Program-made: the position numbers and the translations under genes | Source: Anisodus tanguticus | Lineage: Eukaryota; Streptophyta; Magnoliopsida; Solanales; Solanaceae | Assembly (NCBI GenBank): GCA_034509755.1 | Contig: CM067549.1 | Coordinates: 41,181,305 to 41,245,304 of the forward strand | Direction: 5' to 3' | DNA length: 64,000 nt | Shown: one piece after another, positions 12,901-26,118 of the stretch | How positions within the stretch are numbered: position 1 is the first letter of the stretch | Layout: every line of letters starts with the position of its first letter | The notes under the pieces: model-generated | Databases searched by the model: none | Told to the model about the DNA's origin: nothing | The model's input: the letters and a program-made list of their open reading frames with translations, nothing else

Positions 12901-15891
12901 CTATTTTTCATGGACCGAGTGAATTTCAGGCCAATTAGAGATAGTCGATACGATTCTAGAAAATTCATGTGCTAATACCCACCGGAAGTGCAAAAAATCA
13001 AGAATTTGAGCTTTTAGGATTAGAAAGGCAATACTAAGCGACGTCGGCCATGAAGAAGTAATGGATGTCGATCACTAGCATATTTGTCATGGCTCTGGTG
13101 AATTTCAGGCCAATTAGAGAAAAATGATAGAAATTTAGAAAATCTGTGCGCTAATATGCATTGAAAGTGCAAAAAATCATGAATTTGTGTTTCTGGGCTT
13201 AAAATGCAATAATAAGTGACGTCGGCCATGAAGAAGTAATGGGAGTTGATTACTTGCCTTTTTGTGATGCACTAGGTACAGTTCAGGACAAATAGAGATA
13301 ATCGATAGGATGTAGAAAATATGTGTGCTATTACCCGCCGAATGTGCAAAAAATCACAAATTGGAGTTTCTCGGCTTAGAAATGCAATAATAAGTGACGT
13401 CGGCCATGAGGAAGTAATGGGTGTCTCATCACAAGCCTATTTTTCATGGACCGGATGAATTTCATGCCAATTAGAGACAGTCGATAGGATTCTAGAAAAT
13501 TCGTGTGCTAATACCCACCGAAAGTGCAAAACATCACGAATTTGAGTTTCTGGGTATAGAAATGCATTACTAAGCGAGGTCGGCCATGAAGAAGTAATGG
13601 ATGTCCATCACAAGCCTATTTTTCATGGCTCTGGTGCATTTCAGGCCAATTGGAGACAAATGATAGAATTTTAGAATATCTGTGCGCTAATATCCACCGA
13701 AAGTATAAAAAATCACGAATTTGAGTTTCTGGGTTTGGAAATGCAATACTAAGCGAGGTCGACCATGAAGAAGTAATGGATGTCGATCACAAGCGTATTT
13801 TTCATGGACCAGGTAAATTTATGGCCAATTAGAGAGAGTCGATAGGATTTAGAAAATCCGTGTGCTAATACCCACCGAAAGTGCATAAAATCACAAATAT
13901 GAGTTTCTGAGTTTAGAAATACAATACTAAGTAAGGTCGGCCACGAATAAGTAATGGATGTCGATCATAAGCCTATTTTTCATGGACCGAGTGAGTTTCA
14001 GGCCAATTAGAGATAGTCGATACGATTCTAGAAAATTCATGTGATAATACCCACCGGAAGTGCAAAAAATCACGAATTTGAGTTTCTGGGTTTAGAAATG
14101 CAATACTAAGCGAGGTCGGCCATGAAGAAATAATGGATGTCGATCAGAAGCCTATTTTTCATGGACCAGGTGAATTTCAGGCCAATTAGATACAAATGAT
14201 TAAATTTTAGAAAATTTGTGCGCCAATATCCACCGAAAGTGCAAAAATCATGAATTTGTGTTTCTGGGCTTAAAATGCAATAATAAGTGACGTCGGACAT
14301 GACTAAGAAATGGGAGTCGATTACTAGCCTATTTGTGATGCACAAGGTATATTTCATGACAAATAGAGACAATCGATAGGATTTAGAAAATATGTGTGCT
14401 AATACCCGCCGAAAGTGCAAAAAATAACAAATTGGAGTTTCTGGGCTTAGAAATGCAATAATAAGTGACGTCGACCATGAGGAAGTATTGGGTGTCTGTC
14501 ACAAACCTATTTTTCATGGACCGGATGAATTTCATGCCAATTAGAGACAGTCGACAGGATTCTACAAAATCTGTTTGCTAATAACCACCTAAGTGCAAAA
14601 AATCACGAATTTGAGTTTCTGGGTTTAGAAATACAATACTAAGCGACGTCGGCCATGAAGAAGTAATGGATGTCCATCACAAGCCTATTTTTCATGGCAT
14701 TGGTGAATTTCAGGCCAATTAGAGACAAATGATAGAATTTTAGAAAATATGTGCGCTAATATCCACCGAAAGTGCAAAGAAACAAGAATTTGTGTTTCTG
14801 GGTTTAAAATGCAATAATAAGTGACGTCGGCCATGACGAAATAATGGGAGTCGATTACTAGACTATTTGTGATGCACTAGGTACATTTCAGGACAAATAG
14901 AGACAATCGATAGGATTTAGAAAATATGTGTGCTAATACCCGCCGAAAGTGCAAAAAATCACAAATTGGAGTTTCTAGGCTTAGAAATGCAATAATAAGT
15001 GACGTCGGCCATGAGGAAGTAATGGGTGTCTTCCACAAGCCTATTTTTCATGGACCGGATGAATTTCATGCCAATTAGAGACAGTCGACAGGATTCTAGA
15101 AAATCCGTGTGCTAATACCCACCGAAAGTGCAAAACATCACGAATTTGAGTTTCTGGGTATAGAAATGCATTACTAAGCGAGGTCGGACATGAAGAAGTA
15201 ATGGATGTCCATCACAAGCCTATTTTTCATGGCTCTGGTGCATTTCAGGCCAATTGGAGACAAATGATAGAATTTAAGAATATCTGTGCGCTAATATCCA
15301 CCGAAAGTATAAAAAATCACGAATTTGAGTTTCTGGGTTTGGAAATGCAATACTAAGCGAGGTCGACCATGAAGAAGTAATGGATGTCGATCACAAGCGT
15401 ATTTTTCATGGACCAGATAAATTTACGACCAATTAGAGAGAGTCGATAGGATTTAGAAAATACTATTACAAATAGAGATTACTTGCCTTTTTGTGATGCA
15501 CTAGGTACAATTCAGGACAAATAGAGATAATCGATAGGATGTAGAAAATATGTGTGCTATTACCCGCCGAATGTGCAAAAAATCACAAATTGGAGTTTCT
15601 AGGCTTAGAAATGCAATAATAAGTGACGTCAGCCATGAGGAAGTAATGGGTGTCTGTCACAAGCCTATTTTTCATGGACCGGATGAATTTCATGCCAATT
15701 AGAGAAAGTCGATAGGATTCTAGAAAATTCGTGTGCTAATACCCACTGAAAGTGCAAAACATCACGAATTTGAGTTTCTGGGTATAGAAATGCATTACTA
15801 AGCGAGGTCGGCCATGAAGAAGTAATGGATGTCCATCACAAGCCTATTTTTCATGGCTCGGTGCATTTCGGCCAATTGGAGACAAATGATA
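9921..15891 (+). repeat. ~5.97-kb segmental tandem duplication, copy 2
   Basis: This is the second direct copy. It diverges from copy 1 territory where gaattttagaaaatatg gives way to gaattttagaatatctg at about 15900. The same landmarks recur: gtcggcaacg near 11262, gcttttaggattag near 13010 and the deletion joint near 15454. Base differences from copy 1 lie nearly all at CAG, CTG or CCG. In most patches copy 2 has the intact CWG, but in a few (for example gcctaag at about 11380 and tctcatcac at about 13425) copy 2 is the altered one. Confidence 0.9.
15449..15493 (+). repeat. Same C/B deletion hybrid, duplicated copy
   Basis: This has the same joint (tagaaaatactattaca) as at 9481, about 5,973 bp downstream. 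Sharing such an idiosyncratic breakpoint is the clearest evidence that the 5.97-kb blocks are duplicates of one parent rather than independent homogenised arrays. Confidence 0.85.
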
Positions 15892-17593
15892 GAATTTTAG
15901 AATATCTGTGCGCTAATATCCACCGAAAGTACAAAAAATCACGAATTTGAGTTTCTGGGTTTGGAAATGCAATACTAAGCGAGGTCGACCATGAAAAAGT
16001 AATGGATGTCGATCACAAGCCTATTTTTCATGGACTAGGTAAATTTCCGGCAAATTAGAGAGAGTCGACGGGATTTAGAAAATCCGTGTGCTAATACCCA
16101 CCGAAAGTGCACAAAATCACAACTATGAGTTTCTGAGTTTAGAAATACAATACTAAGTAAGGTCGGCCACGAATAAGTAATGGATGTCGATCATAAGCCA
16201 ATTTTTCATGGGCCGAGTGAGTTTCAGGCCAATTAGAGATAGTCGATGCGATTCTAGAAAATTCATGTGATAATACCCACCGGAAGTGCAAAAAATCACG
16301 AATTTGAGTTTCTGGGTTTAGAAATGCAATACTAAGCGAGGTCGGCCATGAAGAAATAATGGATGTCGATCAGAAGCCTATTTTTCATGGACCAGGTGAA
16401 TTTCAGGCCAATTAGATACAAATGATTGAATTTTAGAAAATCTGTGCACTAATATCCACCGAAAGTGTAAAAATCATGAATTTGTGTTTCTGGGCTTAAA
16501 ATGCAATAATAAGTGACGTCGCCCATGAAGAAGTAATGGGAGTTGATTACTTGCCTTTTTGTGATGCACTAGGTACAGTTCAGGACAAATAGAGATAATC
16601 GATAGGATTTAGAAAATATGTGTGCTAATACCCGCTGAAAGTGCAAAAAATCACAAATTGGAGTTTCTAGGCTTAGAAATGCAATAATAAGTGACGTCGG
16701 CCATGAGGAAGTAATGGGTGTCTGTCACAAGCCTATTTTTCATGGATCGGATGAATTTCATGCCAATTAGAGACAGTCGATAGGATTCTAGAAAATTCGT
16801 GTGCTAATACCCACCGAAAGTGCAAAACATCACGAATTTGAATTTCTGGGTATAGAAATGCATTACTAAGCGAGGTCGGCCATGAAGAAGTAATGGATGT
16901 CCATCACAAGCCTATTTTTCATGGCTCTGGTGCATTTCAGGTCAATTGGAGACAAATGATAGAATTTTAGAATATCTGTGCGCTAATATCCACCGAAAGT
17001 ACAAAAAATCACGAATTTGAGTTTCTGGGTTTGGAAATGCAATACTAAGCGAGGTCGACCATGAAGAAGTAATGGATGTCGATCACAAGCGTATTTTTCA
17101 TGGACCAGGTAAATTTACGGCCACTTAGAGAGAGTCGATAGGATTTAGAAAATCCATGTGCTAATATCCACCGAAAGTGCACAAAATCACAAATATGAGT
17201 TTCTGAGTTTAGATATACAATACTAAGTAAGGTCGGCCACGAATAAGTAATGGATGTCGATCATAGGCCTATTTTTCATGGACCGAGTGAATTTCAGGCC
17301 AGTTAGAGATAGTCGATACGATTCTAGAAAATTCATGTGCTAATACCCACCGGAAGTGCAAAAAATCACGAATTTGAGCTTTTGGGTTTAGAAAGGCAAT
17401 ACTAAGCGACGTCGGCCATGAAGAAGTAATGGATGTCGATCACTAGCATATTTGTCATGGCTCTGGTGAATTTCAGGCCAATTAGAGAAAAATGATAGAA
17501 TTTTAGAAAATCTGTGCGCTAATATCCATTGAAAGTGCAAAAAATCATGAATTTGTGTTTCTGGGCTTAAAATGCAATAATAAGTGACGTTGG

Positions 17594-17610
17594 CCATTAC
17601 AAAGTAATGG
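17594..17610. repeat. 7-bp perfect dyad in a B monomer (early example)
   Basis: ccattac-aaa-gtaatgg is a perfect inverted repeat with a three-base spacer. It derives from the ordinary B-monomer sequence ccatgacgaagtaatgg, which has one mismatched arm position. This is an isolated occurrence in the divergent region, and the variant becomes frequent after 26 kb. Confidence 0.7.
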
Positions 17611-20600
17611 GAGTTGATTACTAGCCTATTTGTGATGCACTAGGTAAATTTCAGTACAAATAGAGATAATCGATAGGATTTAGAAAATATGTGTGCTAAT
17701 ATCCACCGAAAGTGCAAAAAATCACAAATTGGAGTTTCTGAGTTTAGAAATACAATATTAAGTAAGGTCAGCGACGAATAAGTAATGGATGTCGATCATA
17801 AGCCTATTTTTCATGGACCGAGTGAATTTCAGGCCAATTAGAGATAGTCGATACGATTCTAGAAAATTCATGTGCTAATACCCACTGGAAGTGGAAAAAA
17901 TCACGAATTTGAGCTTTTGGGTTTAGAAAGGCAATACTAAGCGACGTCGGCCATGAAGAAGTAATGGATGTCGATCACTATCATATTTGTCATGGCTCTG
18001 GTGAATTTTAGGCCAATTAGAGAAAAATGATAGAATTTTAGAAAATCTGTGCGCTAATAATATCCATTGAAAATTGCAAAAAATCATGAATTTGTGTTTC
18101 TGGGCTTAAAATGCAATAATAAGTGACGTCGGCCATGAAGAAGTAATGGGAGTTGATTACTTTCCTTTTTGTGATGCACTAGGTACAGTTCAGGACAAAT
18201 AGAGATAATCGATAGGATTTAGAAAATATGTGTGCTAATACCCGCCGAAAGTGCAAAAAATCACAAATTGGAGTTTCTAGGCTTAGAAATGCAATAATAA
18301 GTGACGTCGGCCATGAGGAAGTAATGGGTGTCTGTCACAAGCCTATTTTTCATGGACCGGATGAATTTCATTCTAATTAGAGACAGTCGATAGGATTCTA
18401 GAAAATTCGTGTGCATTACCCACCGAAAGTGCAAAACATCATGAATTTGAGTTTCTGGGTATAGAAATGCATTACTAAGCGAGGTCGGCCACGAAGAAGT
18501 AATGGATGTCCATCACAAGCCAATTTTTCATGGCTCTGGTGCATTTCAGGCAATTGGAGACAAATGATAGAATTTTAGAATATCTGTGCGCTAATGTCCA
18601 CCGAAAGTACAAAAAATCACGAATTTGAGTTTCTGGGATTGGATATGCAATACTAAGTGAGGTCGACCATGAAGAAATAATGGATGTCGATTACAAGCCT
18701 ATTTTTCATGGATCAGGTGAATTTCGGGCGAATTAGATACAAATGATTCAATTTTAGAAAATCAGTGCACTAATATCCACCGAAAGTGCAAAAAATCCTG
18801 AATTTGTGTTTCTGGGTTTAAAATGCAATAATAAGAGACGTCGGCCATGACGAAGTAATGGGAGTCGATTACTAGCCTATTTGTGATGCACTAGGTACAT
18901 TTTAGGCCAATTAGAGACAATCGATAGGATTTAGAAAATATGTGTGCTAATACCCGCCGAAAGTGCAAAAAATAACAAATTGGAGTTTCTGGGCTTAGAA
19001 ATGCAATAATAAGTGACGTCGACCATGAGGAAGTATTGGGTGTCTGTCACAAACCTATATTTTCATGGACCGGATGAATTTCATGCCAATTAGACACAGT
19101 CGACAGGATTCTAGAAAATCTGTTTGCTAATACCCACCAGAAGTGCAAAAAATCACGAATTTGAGTTTCTGGGTTTAGAAATGCAATACTAAGCGTCGTC
19201 GGCCATGAAGAAGTAATGGATGTCCATCACAAGCCTATTTTTCATGGCATTGGTGAATTTCAGGCCAATTAGAGACAAATGATAGAATTTTAGAAAATCA
19301 GTGTGCTAATATCCACTGAAAGTGCAAAAAATCATGAATTTGTGTTTCTGGGTTTAAAATTCAATAATAAGAGACGTCGGCCATGACGAAGTAATGGGAG
19401 TCGATTACTTGCCTATTTGTGATGCACTAGGTACATTTTAGGCCAATTAGAGAGTCGACAGGATTTAGAAAATCCGTGTGGTAATACCCACCGAAAGTGC
19501 ACAAAATCATAAATATGAGTTTCTGAGTTTAGAAATACAATACTAAGTAAGGTCGGCCACGAATAAGTAATGGATGTCGATCATAAGCCTATTTTTCATG
19601 GACCGAGTGAATTTCAGGGCAATTAGAGATAGTCGATACGATTCTAGAAAATTCATGTGCTAATACCCGCCGGAAGTGCAAAAAATCACGAATTTGAGTT
19701 TCTGGGTTTAGAAATGCAATACTAAGCGAGGTCGGCCATGAAGAAGTAATGGATGTCGATCAGAAGACAATTTTTCATGGACCAGGTGTATTTCAGGCCA
19801 ATTAGATACAAATGATAGAATTTTAGAAAATCTGTGCGCTAATATCCACCGAAAGTGCAAAAATCATGAATTTGTGTTTCTGGGCTTAAAATCCAATAAT
19901 AAGTGACGTCGGACATGACTAAGCAATGGGAGTCGATTACTAGCCTATTTGTGATGCACTAGGTATATTTCATGACAAATAGAGACAATCGATAGGATTT
20001 CGAAAATATGTGTGCTAATACCCGCCGAAAGTGCAAAAAATAACAAATTGGAGTTTCTGGGCTTAGAAATGCAATAATAAGTGACGTCGACCATGAGGAA
20101 GTATTGGGTGTCTGTCACAAACCTATTTTTCACGGACCGGGTGAATTTCATGCCAATTAGAGACAGTCGACAGTATTCTAGAAAATCTGTTTGCTAATAC
20201 CCTCCGAAAGTGCAAAACATCACGAATTTGAGTTTCTGGGTATAGAAATGCATTACTAAGCGAGGTCGGCCATGAAGAAGTAATGGATGTCCATCACACG
20301 CCTATTTTTCATGGCTCTGGTGCATTTCAGGCCAATTGGAGACAAATGATAGAATTTTAGAATATCTGTGCACTAATATCCACCGAAAGTATAAAAAATC
20401 ACGAATTTGAGTTTCTGGGTTTGGAAATGCAATACTAAGCGAGGTCGACCATGAAGAAGTAATGGATGTCGATCACAAGCGTATTTTTCATGGACCAAGT
20501 AAATTTACGGCCACTTAGAGAGAGTCGATAGGATTTAGAAAATCCATGTGCTAATATCCACCGAAAGTGCACAAAATCACAAATATGAGTTTCTGAGTTT

Positions 20601-21261
20601 AGATATACAATACTAAGTAAGGTCGGCCACGAATAAGTAATGGATGTCGATCATAGGCCTATTTTCATGGACCGAGTGAATTTCAGGCCAGTTAGAGATA
20701 GTCGATACGATTCTAGAAAATTCATGTGCTAATTAATACCCACCGGATGTGCAAAAAATCACGAATTTGAGCTTTTGGGTTTAGAAAGGCAATACTAAGC
20801 GACGTTGGCCATGAAGAAGTAATGGATGTCGATCCCTAGCATATTTGTCATGGCTCTGGTGAATTTCAGGCCAATTAGAGAAAAATGATAGAATTTTAGA
20901 AAATCTGTGCGCTAATATCCATTGAAAGTGCAAAAAATCATGAATTTGTGTTTCTGGGCTTAAAATGCAATAATAAGTGACGTCGGCCATGAAGAAGTAA
21001 TGGGAGTTGATTACTTGACTTTTTGTGATGCACTAGGTACAGTTTAGGACAAATAGAGATAATCGATAGTATTTAGAAAATATGTGTGCGAATAACCCGC
21101 CGAATGTGGAAAAAATCACAAATTGGAGTTTCTAGGCTTAGAAATGCAATAATAAGTGACGTCGGCCATGAGGAAGTAATGGGTGTCTGTCACAAGCCTA
21201 TTTTTCTTGGACCGGATGAATTTCATGCCAATTAGAGACAGTCGATAGGATTCTAGAAAAT

Positions 21262-21300
21262 TCGTGTGCATTACCCACCGAAAGTAATTTGAGTTTCTGG
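21262..21300 (+). repeat. A/B' fused monomer (loss of about one monomer)
   Basis: A class A head (ctagaaaattcgtgtgcatt..ccgaaagt) runs directly into the tail of a B' monomer (aatttgagtttctgggtttg, then gcgaggtcgacc). A and B' are therefore condensed into one unit and a C' monomer follows. The spacing between flanking markers (20781 to 21660) is about 879 bp instead of about 1,070, matching the loss of one monomer plus a few bases. This is a typical product of out-of-register recombination. Confidence 0.75.
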
Positions 21301-24300
21301 GTTTGGAAATGCAATACTAAGCGAGGTCGACCATGAAGAAGTAATGGAAGTCGATCACAAGCGTATTTTTCATGGACCAGGTGAATTTCCGGCCACTTAG
21401 AGAGAGTCGATGGGATTTAGAAAATCCATGTGCTAATACCCACCGAAAGTGCACAAAATCACAAATATGAGTTTCTGAGTTTAGATATACAATACTAAGT
21501 AAGGTCGGCCACGAATAAGTAATGGATGTCGATCATAGGCCTATTTTTCATGGACCGAGTGAATTTCAGGCCAGTTAGAGATAGTCGATACGATTCTAGA
21601 AAATTCATGTGCTAATACCCACCTGAAGTGCAAAAAATCACGAATTTGAGCTTTTGGGTTTAGAAAGGCAATACTAAGCGACGTCGGCCATGAAGAAGTA
21701 ATGGATGTCGATCACTAGCATATTTGTCATGGCTCTGGTGAATTTCAGGCCAATTAGAGAAATATGATAGAATTTTAGAAAATCTGTGCGCTAATATCCA
21801 TTGAAAGTGCAAAAAATCATGAATTTGTGTTTCTGGGCTTAAAATGCAATAATAAGTGACGTCGGCCATGAAGAAGTAATGGGAGTTGATTACTTGCCTT
21901 TTTGTGATGCACTAGGTACAGTTCAGGACAAATAGAGATAATCGATAGGATTTAGAAAATATGTGTGCTATTACCCGCCGAATGTGCAAAAAATCACAAA
22001 TTGGAATTTCTAGGCTTAGAAATGCAATAATAAGTGACGTCGGCCATGAGGAAGTAATGGGTGTCTGTCACAAGCCTATTTTTCTTGGACCAGATGAATT
22101 TCATGCCAATTAGAGACAGTCGATAGGATTCTAGAAAATTCGTGTGCATTACCCACCGAAAGTGCAAAACATCACGAATTTGAGTTTCTGGGTATAGAAA
22201 TGCATTACTAAGCGAGGTCGGCCATGAAGAGGTAATGGATGTCCATCACAAGCCAATTTTTCATGGCTCTGGTGCATTTCAGGCCAATTCGAGACAAATG
22301 ATAGAATTTTAGAATATATGTGCGCTAATATCCACCGAAAGTACAAAAAATCACGAATTTGAGTTTCTGGGTTTGGAAATGCAATACTAAGCGAGGTCGA
22401 CCATGAAGAAGTAATGGATGTCGATTACAAGCCTATTTTTCATGGACCAGGTGAACTTCCGGCCAATTAGAGAGAGTCGACGGGATTTAGAAAATCCATG
22501 TGGTAATACCCACCGAAAGTGCACAAAATCACAAATATGAGTTTCTGAGTTTAGAAATACAATACTAAGTAAGGTTTGCCACGAATAAGTAATGGATGTC
22601 GATCATAAGCCTATTTTTCATGGACCGAGTGAATTTCAGGCCAATTAGATATAGTCGATACGATTCTAGAAAATTCATGTGCTAATACCCACCGGAAGTG
22701 CAAAAATCACGAATTTGAGTTTTTGGGTTTAGAAATGCAATACTAAGCGACGTCGGCCATGAAGAAGTAATGGATGTCGATCACAAGCATATTTGTCACG
22801 GCTATGGTGAATTTCAGGCTAATTAGAGAAAAATGATAGAATTTTAGAAAATATGTGCGCTAATATCCACTGAAAGTGCAAAAAATTATGAATTTGTGTT
22901 TCTGGGCTTAAAATGCAATAATAAGTGACGCCGGCCATGACAAAGTAATGGGAGTCGATTACTAGAATATTTGTGATGCACTAGGTACAGTTCAGGACAA
23001 ATAGAGATAGTCGATAGGATTTAGAAAATATGTGTGCTAATACCCGCCGAAAGTGCAAAAAATCACAAATTGGAGTTTCTAAGCTTAGAAATGCAATAGT
23101 AAGTGACGTCGGCCATGAGGAAGTAATGGGTGTCTGTCACAAGCCTATTTTTCATGGACCGTATGAATTTCATGCCCATTAGAGACAGTCGATAGGATTC
23201 TAGAAAATTCGTGTGCTAATACCCACTGAAACTGCAAAACATCACGAATTTGAGTTTCTGGGTATAGAAATGCATTACTAAGCGAGGTCGGCCATGAAGA
23301 AGTAATGGATGTCCCTCATAAGCCTATTTTTCATGGCTCTGGTGCATTTCAGGCCAATTGGAGACAAATGATAGAATTTTAGAATATCTGTGCGCTAATA
23401 TCCACAGAAAGTACAAAAAATCACGAATTTGAGTTTCTGCGTTTGGAAATGCAATACTAAGCGAGGTCGACCATGAAGAAGTAATGGAGGTCGATTACAA
23501 GCCTATTTTTGATGGACCAGGTAATTTTCAGGCCAATTAGAGACAATCGACGAGGATTTAGAAAATCCGTGTGCTAATACCCACCGAAAGTGCACAAAAT
23601 CACAAATATGAGTTTCTGGGTTTAGAAATACAATACTAAGTAAGGTCGGCCACAAATAAGTAATGGATGTCGATCATAAGCCTATTTTTCATGGACCGAG
23701 TGAATTTCAGGCCAATTAGAGATAGTCGATACGATTCTAGAAAATTCATGTGCTAATACCCACCGGAAGTGCAAAAAATCACGAATTTGAGTTTTTGGGT
23801 TTAGAAATGCAATACTAAGCGACGTCGGCCATGAAGAAGTAATGGATGTCGATCACAAGCATATTTGTTACGGCTCTGGTGAATTTCAGGCTAATTAGAG
23901 AAAAATGATAGAATTTTAGAAAATATGTGCGCTAATATCCACTGAAAGTGCAAAAAATTATGAATTTGTGTTTCTGGGCTTAAAATGCAATAATAAGTGA
24001 CGCCGGCCATGACAAAGTAATGGGTGTCGATTACTAGACTATTTGTGTTGCACTAGGTACATTTTAGGCCAATTAGAGAGTCGACAGGATTTAGAAAATC
24101 CGTGTGCTAATACCCACCGAAAGTGCACAAAATCACAAATATGAGTTTCTGAGTTTAGAAATACAATACTAAGTAAGGTCGGCCACGAATAAGTAATGGA
24201 TGTCGATCATAAGCCTATTTTTCATGGACCGAGCAAGTTTCAGGCCAATTAGAGATAGTCGATACGATTCTAGAAAATTCATGTGCTAATACCCACCGGA

Positions 24301-25740
24301 AGTGCAAGAAATCACGAATTTGAATTTCCGGGTTTAGAAATGCAATACTAAGCGAGGTCGGCCATGAAGAAGTAATGGATGTCGATCAGAAACCTATTTT
24401 TCATGGACCAGGTGAATTTCAGGCCAATTAGATACAAATGATAGAATTTTAGAAAATATGTGCGCTAATATCCACCGAAAGTGCAAAAATCATGAATTTG
24501 TGTTTCTCGGCTTAAAATGCAATAATAAGTGACGTCGGACATGACTAAGCAATGGGAGTCGATTACTAGCCTATTTGTGATGCACTAGGTATATTTCATG
24601 ACAAATAGAGACAATCGATAGGAAAATATGTGTGCTAATACCCGCAGAAAGTGGAAAAAATCACAAATTGGAGATTCTAGGCTTAGAAATGCAATAATAA
24701 GTGACGTCGGCCATGAGGAAGTAATGGGTGTCTGTCACAAGCCTATTTTTCATGGACCGGATGAATTTCATGTCAATTAGAGACAGTCGACAGGATTCTA
24801 GAAAATTTGTGTGCTAATACCCACCGAAAGTGCAAAACATCACGAATTTGAGTTTCTGGGTATAGAAATGCATTACTAAGTGAGGTCGGCCATGAAGAAG
24901 TAATGGATGTCCATCACAAGCCTATTTTTCATGGCTCTGGTTCATTTCAGGCCAATTGGAGACAAATTATAGAATTTTAGAATATATGTGCGCTAATATC
25001 CACCGAAAGTACAAAAAATCACGAATTTGAGTTTCTGGGTTTGGAAATGCAATACTAAGCGAGGTCGACTATGAAGAAGTAATGGATGTGGATCACAAGC
25101 GTATTTTTCATGGACCAGGTAAATTTCCGGCCAATTAGAGAGAGTCGACAAGATTTAGAAAATCCGTGTGCTAATACCCACCGAAAGTGCACAAAATCAC
25201 AAATATGAGTTTCTGAGTTTAGAAATACAATACTAAGTAAGGTCGGCCGCGAATAAGTAATGGATATCGATCATAAGCCTATTTTTCATGGACCGAGTGA
25301 ATTTCAGGCCAATTAGAGATAGTCGATACGATTCTAGAAAATTCATGTGCTAATACCCACCGGAAGTGCAAAAAATCACAAATTTGAGTTTCTGGGTTTA
25401 GAAATGCAATACTAAGCGAGGTCGGCCATGAAGAAGTAATGGATGTCGATTACAAGCATATTTGTCATGGCTCTGGTGAATTTCAGGCCAATTAGGGAAA
25501 AATGATAGAATTTTAGAAAATCTGTGCGCTAATATCCATTGAAAGTGCAAAAAATCATGAATTTGTGTTTCTGGGCTTAAAATGCAATAATAAGTGACGT
25601 CGGCCATGAAGAAGTAATGGGAGTCGATTAATAGCCAATTGGTGATGCACTAGGTATATTTCATGACAAATAGAGACAATCGATAGGATTTAGAAAATAT
25701 GTGTGCTAATACCCGCCGAAAGTGCAAAAAATAACAAATT

Positions 25741-25765
25741 GGAGTTTCTGGGAAAGTATTGGGTG
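25741..25765 (+). repeat. Intramonomer deletion of about 37 bp
   Basis: A C-type monomer goes from gagtttctggg directly to aaagtattgggtgtctg. It lacks the usual cttagaaatgcaataataag..gaccatgagg segment present in neighbouring copies. The downstream register is unchanged. Confidence 0.7.
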
Positions 25766-26101
25766 TCTGTCACAAACCTATTTTTCATGGACCGGGTGAA
25801 TTTCATCCCAATTAGAGACAGTCGACAGGATTCTAGAAAATTTGTTTGCTAATACCCACCAGAAGTGCAAAAAATCACGAATTTGAGTTTCTGGGTTTAG
25901 AAATGCAATACTAAGCGACGTCGGCCATGAAGAAGTAATGGATGTCCATCACAAACCTATTTTTCATGGCATTGGTGAATTTCAGGCCAATTAGAGACAA
26001 ATGATAGAATTTTAGTAAATATGTGCGCTAATATCCACCGAAAGTGCAAAGAAACAAGAATTTGTGTTTCTGGGCTTAAAATGCAATAATAAGTGACGTC
26101 G

Positions 26102-26118
26102 CCATTACAAAGTAATGG
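26102..26118. repeat. Dyad ccattac-aaa-gtaatgg, first of the spread series
   Basis: The same perfect 7-bp dyad recurs in B monomers beginning at 29828, 32492, about 35149, 36211, 37812, 42076, 44206, 46858, 47391, 48456, 49524, 50588, 51654, 52717, 53783, 54847, 55911 and 57514. Some copies have a changed loop (gaa or aac). Spacings follow the trimer register. Here gtcggcc is also shortened to gtcgcc. Confidence 0.75.

Larger units (their letters stand above)
15900..26100 (+). repeat. Divergent stretch of the left array
   Basis: The monomers keep A-B-C order but are less uniform than on either side. The hexamer ABC-A'B'C' remains visible. B monomers with gcttttgggtttagaaagg in the preceding A recur near 17380, 17925, 20780 and 21655. 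Small length changes are common: ttaatta near 20730, a five-base loss near 24622 (gataggaaaatatg), a fused monomer near 21285 and a ~37-bp loss near 25752. Lower homogeneity next to two highly homogenised blocks suggests an older layer of the array. Confidence 0.75.
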
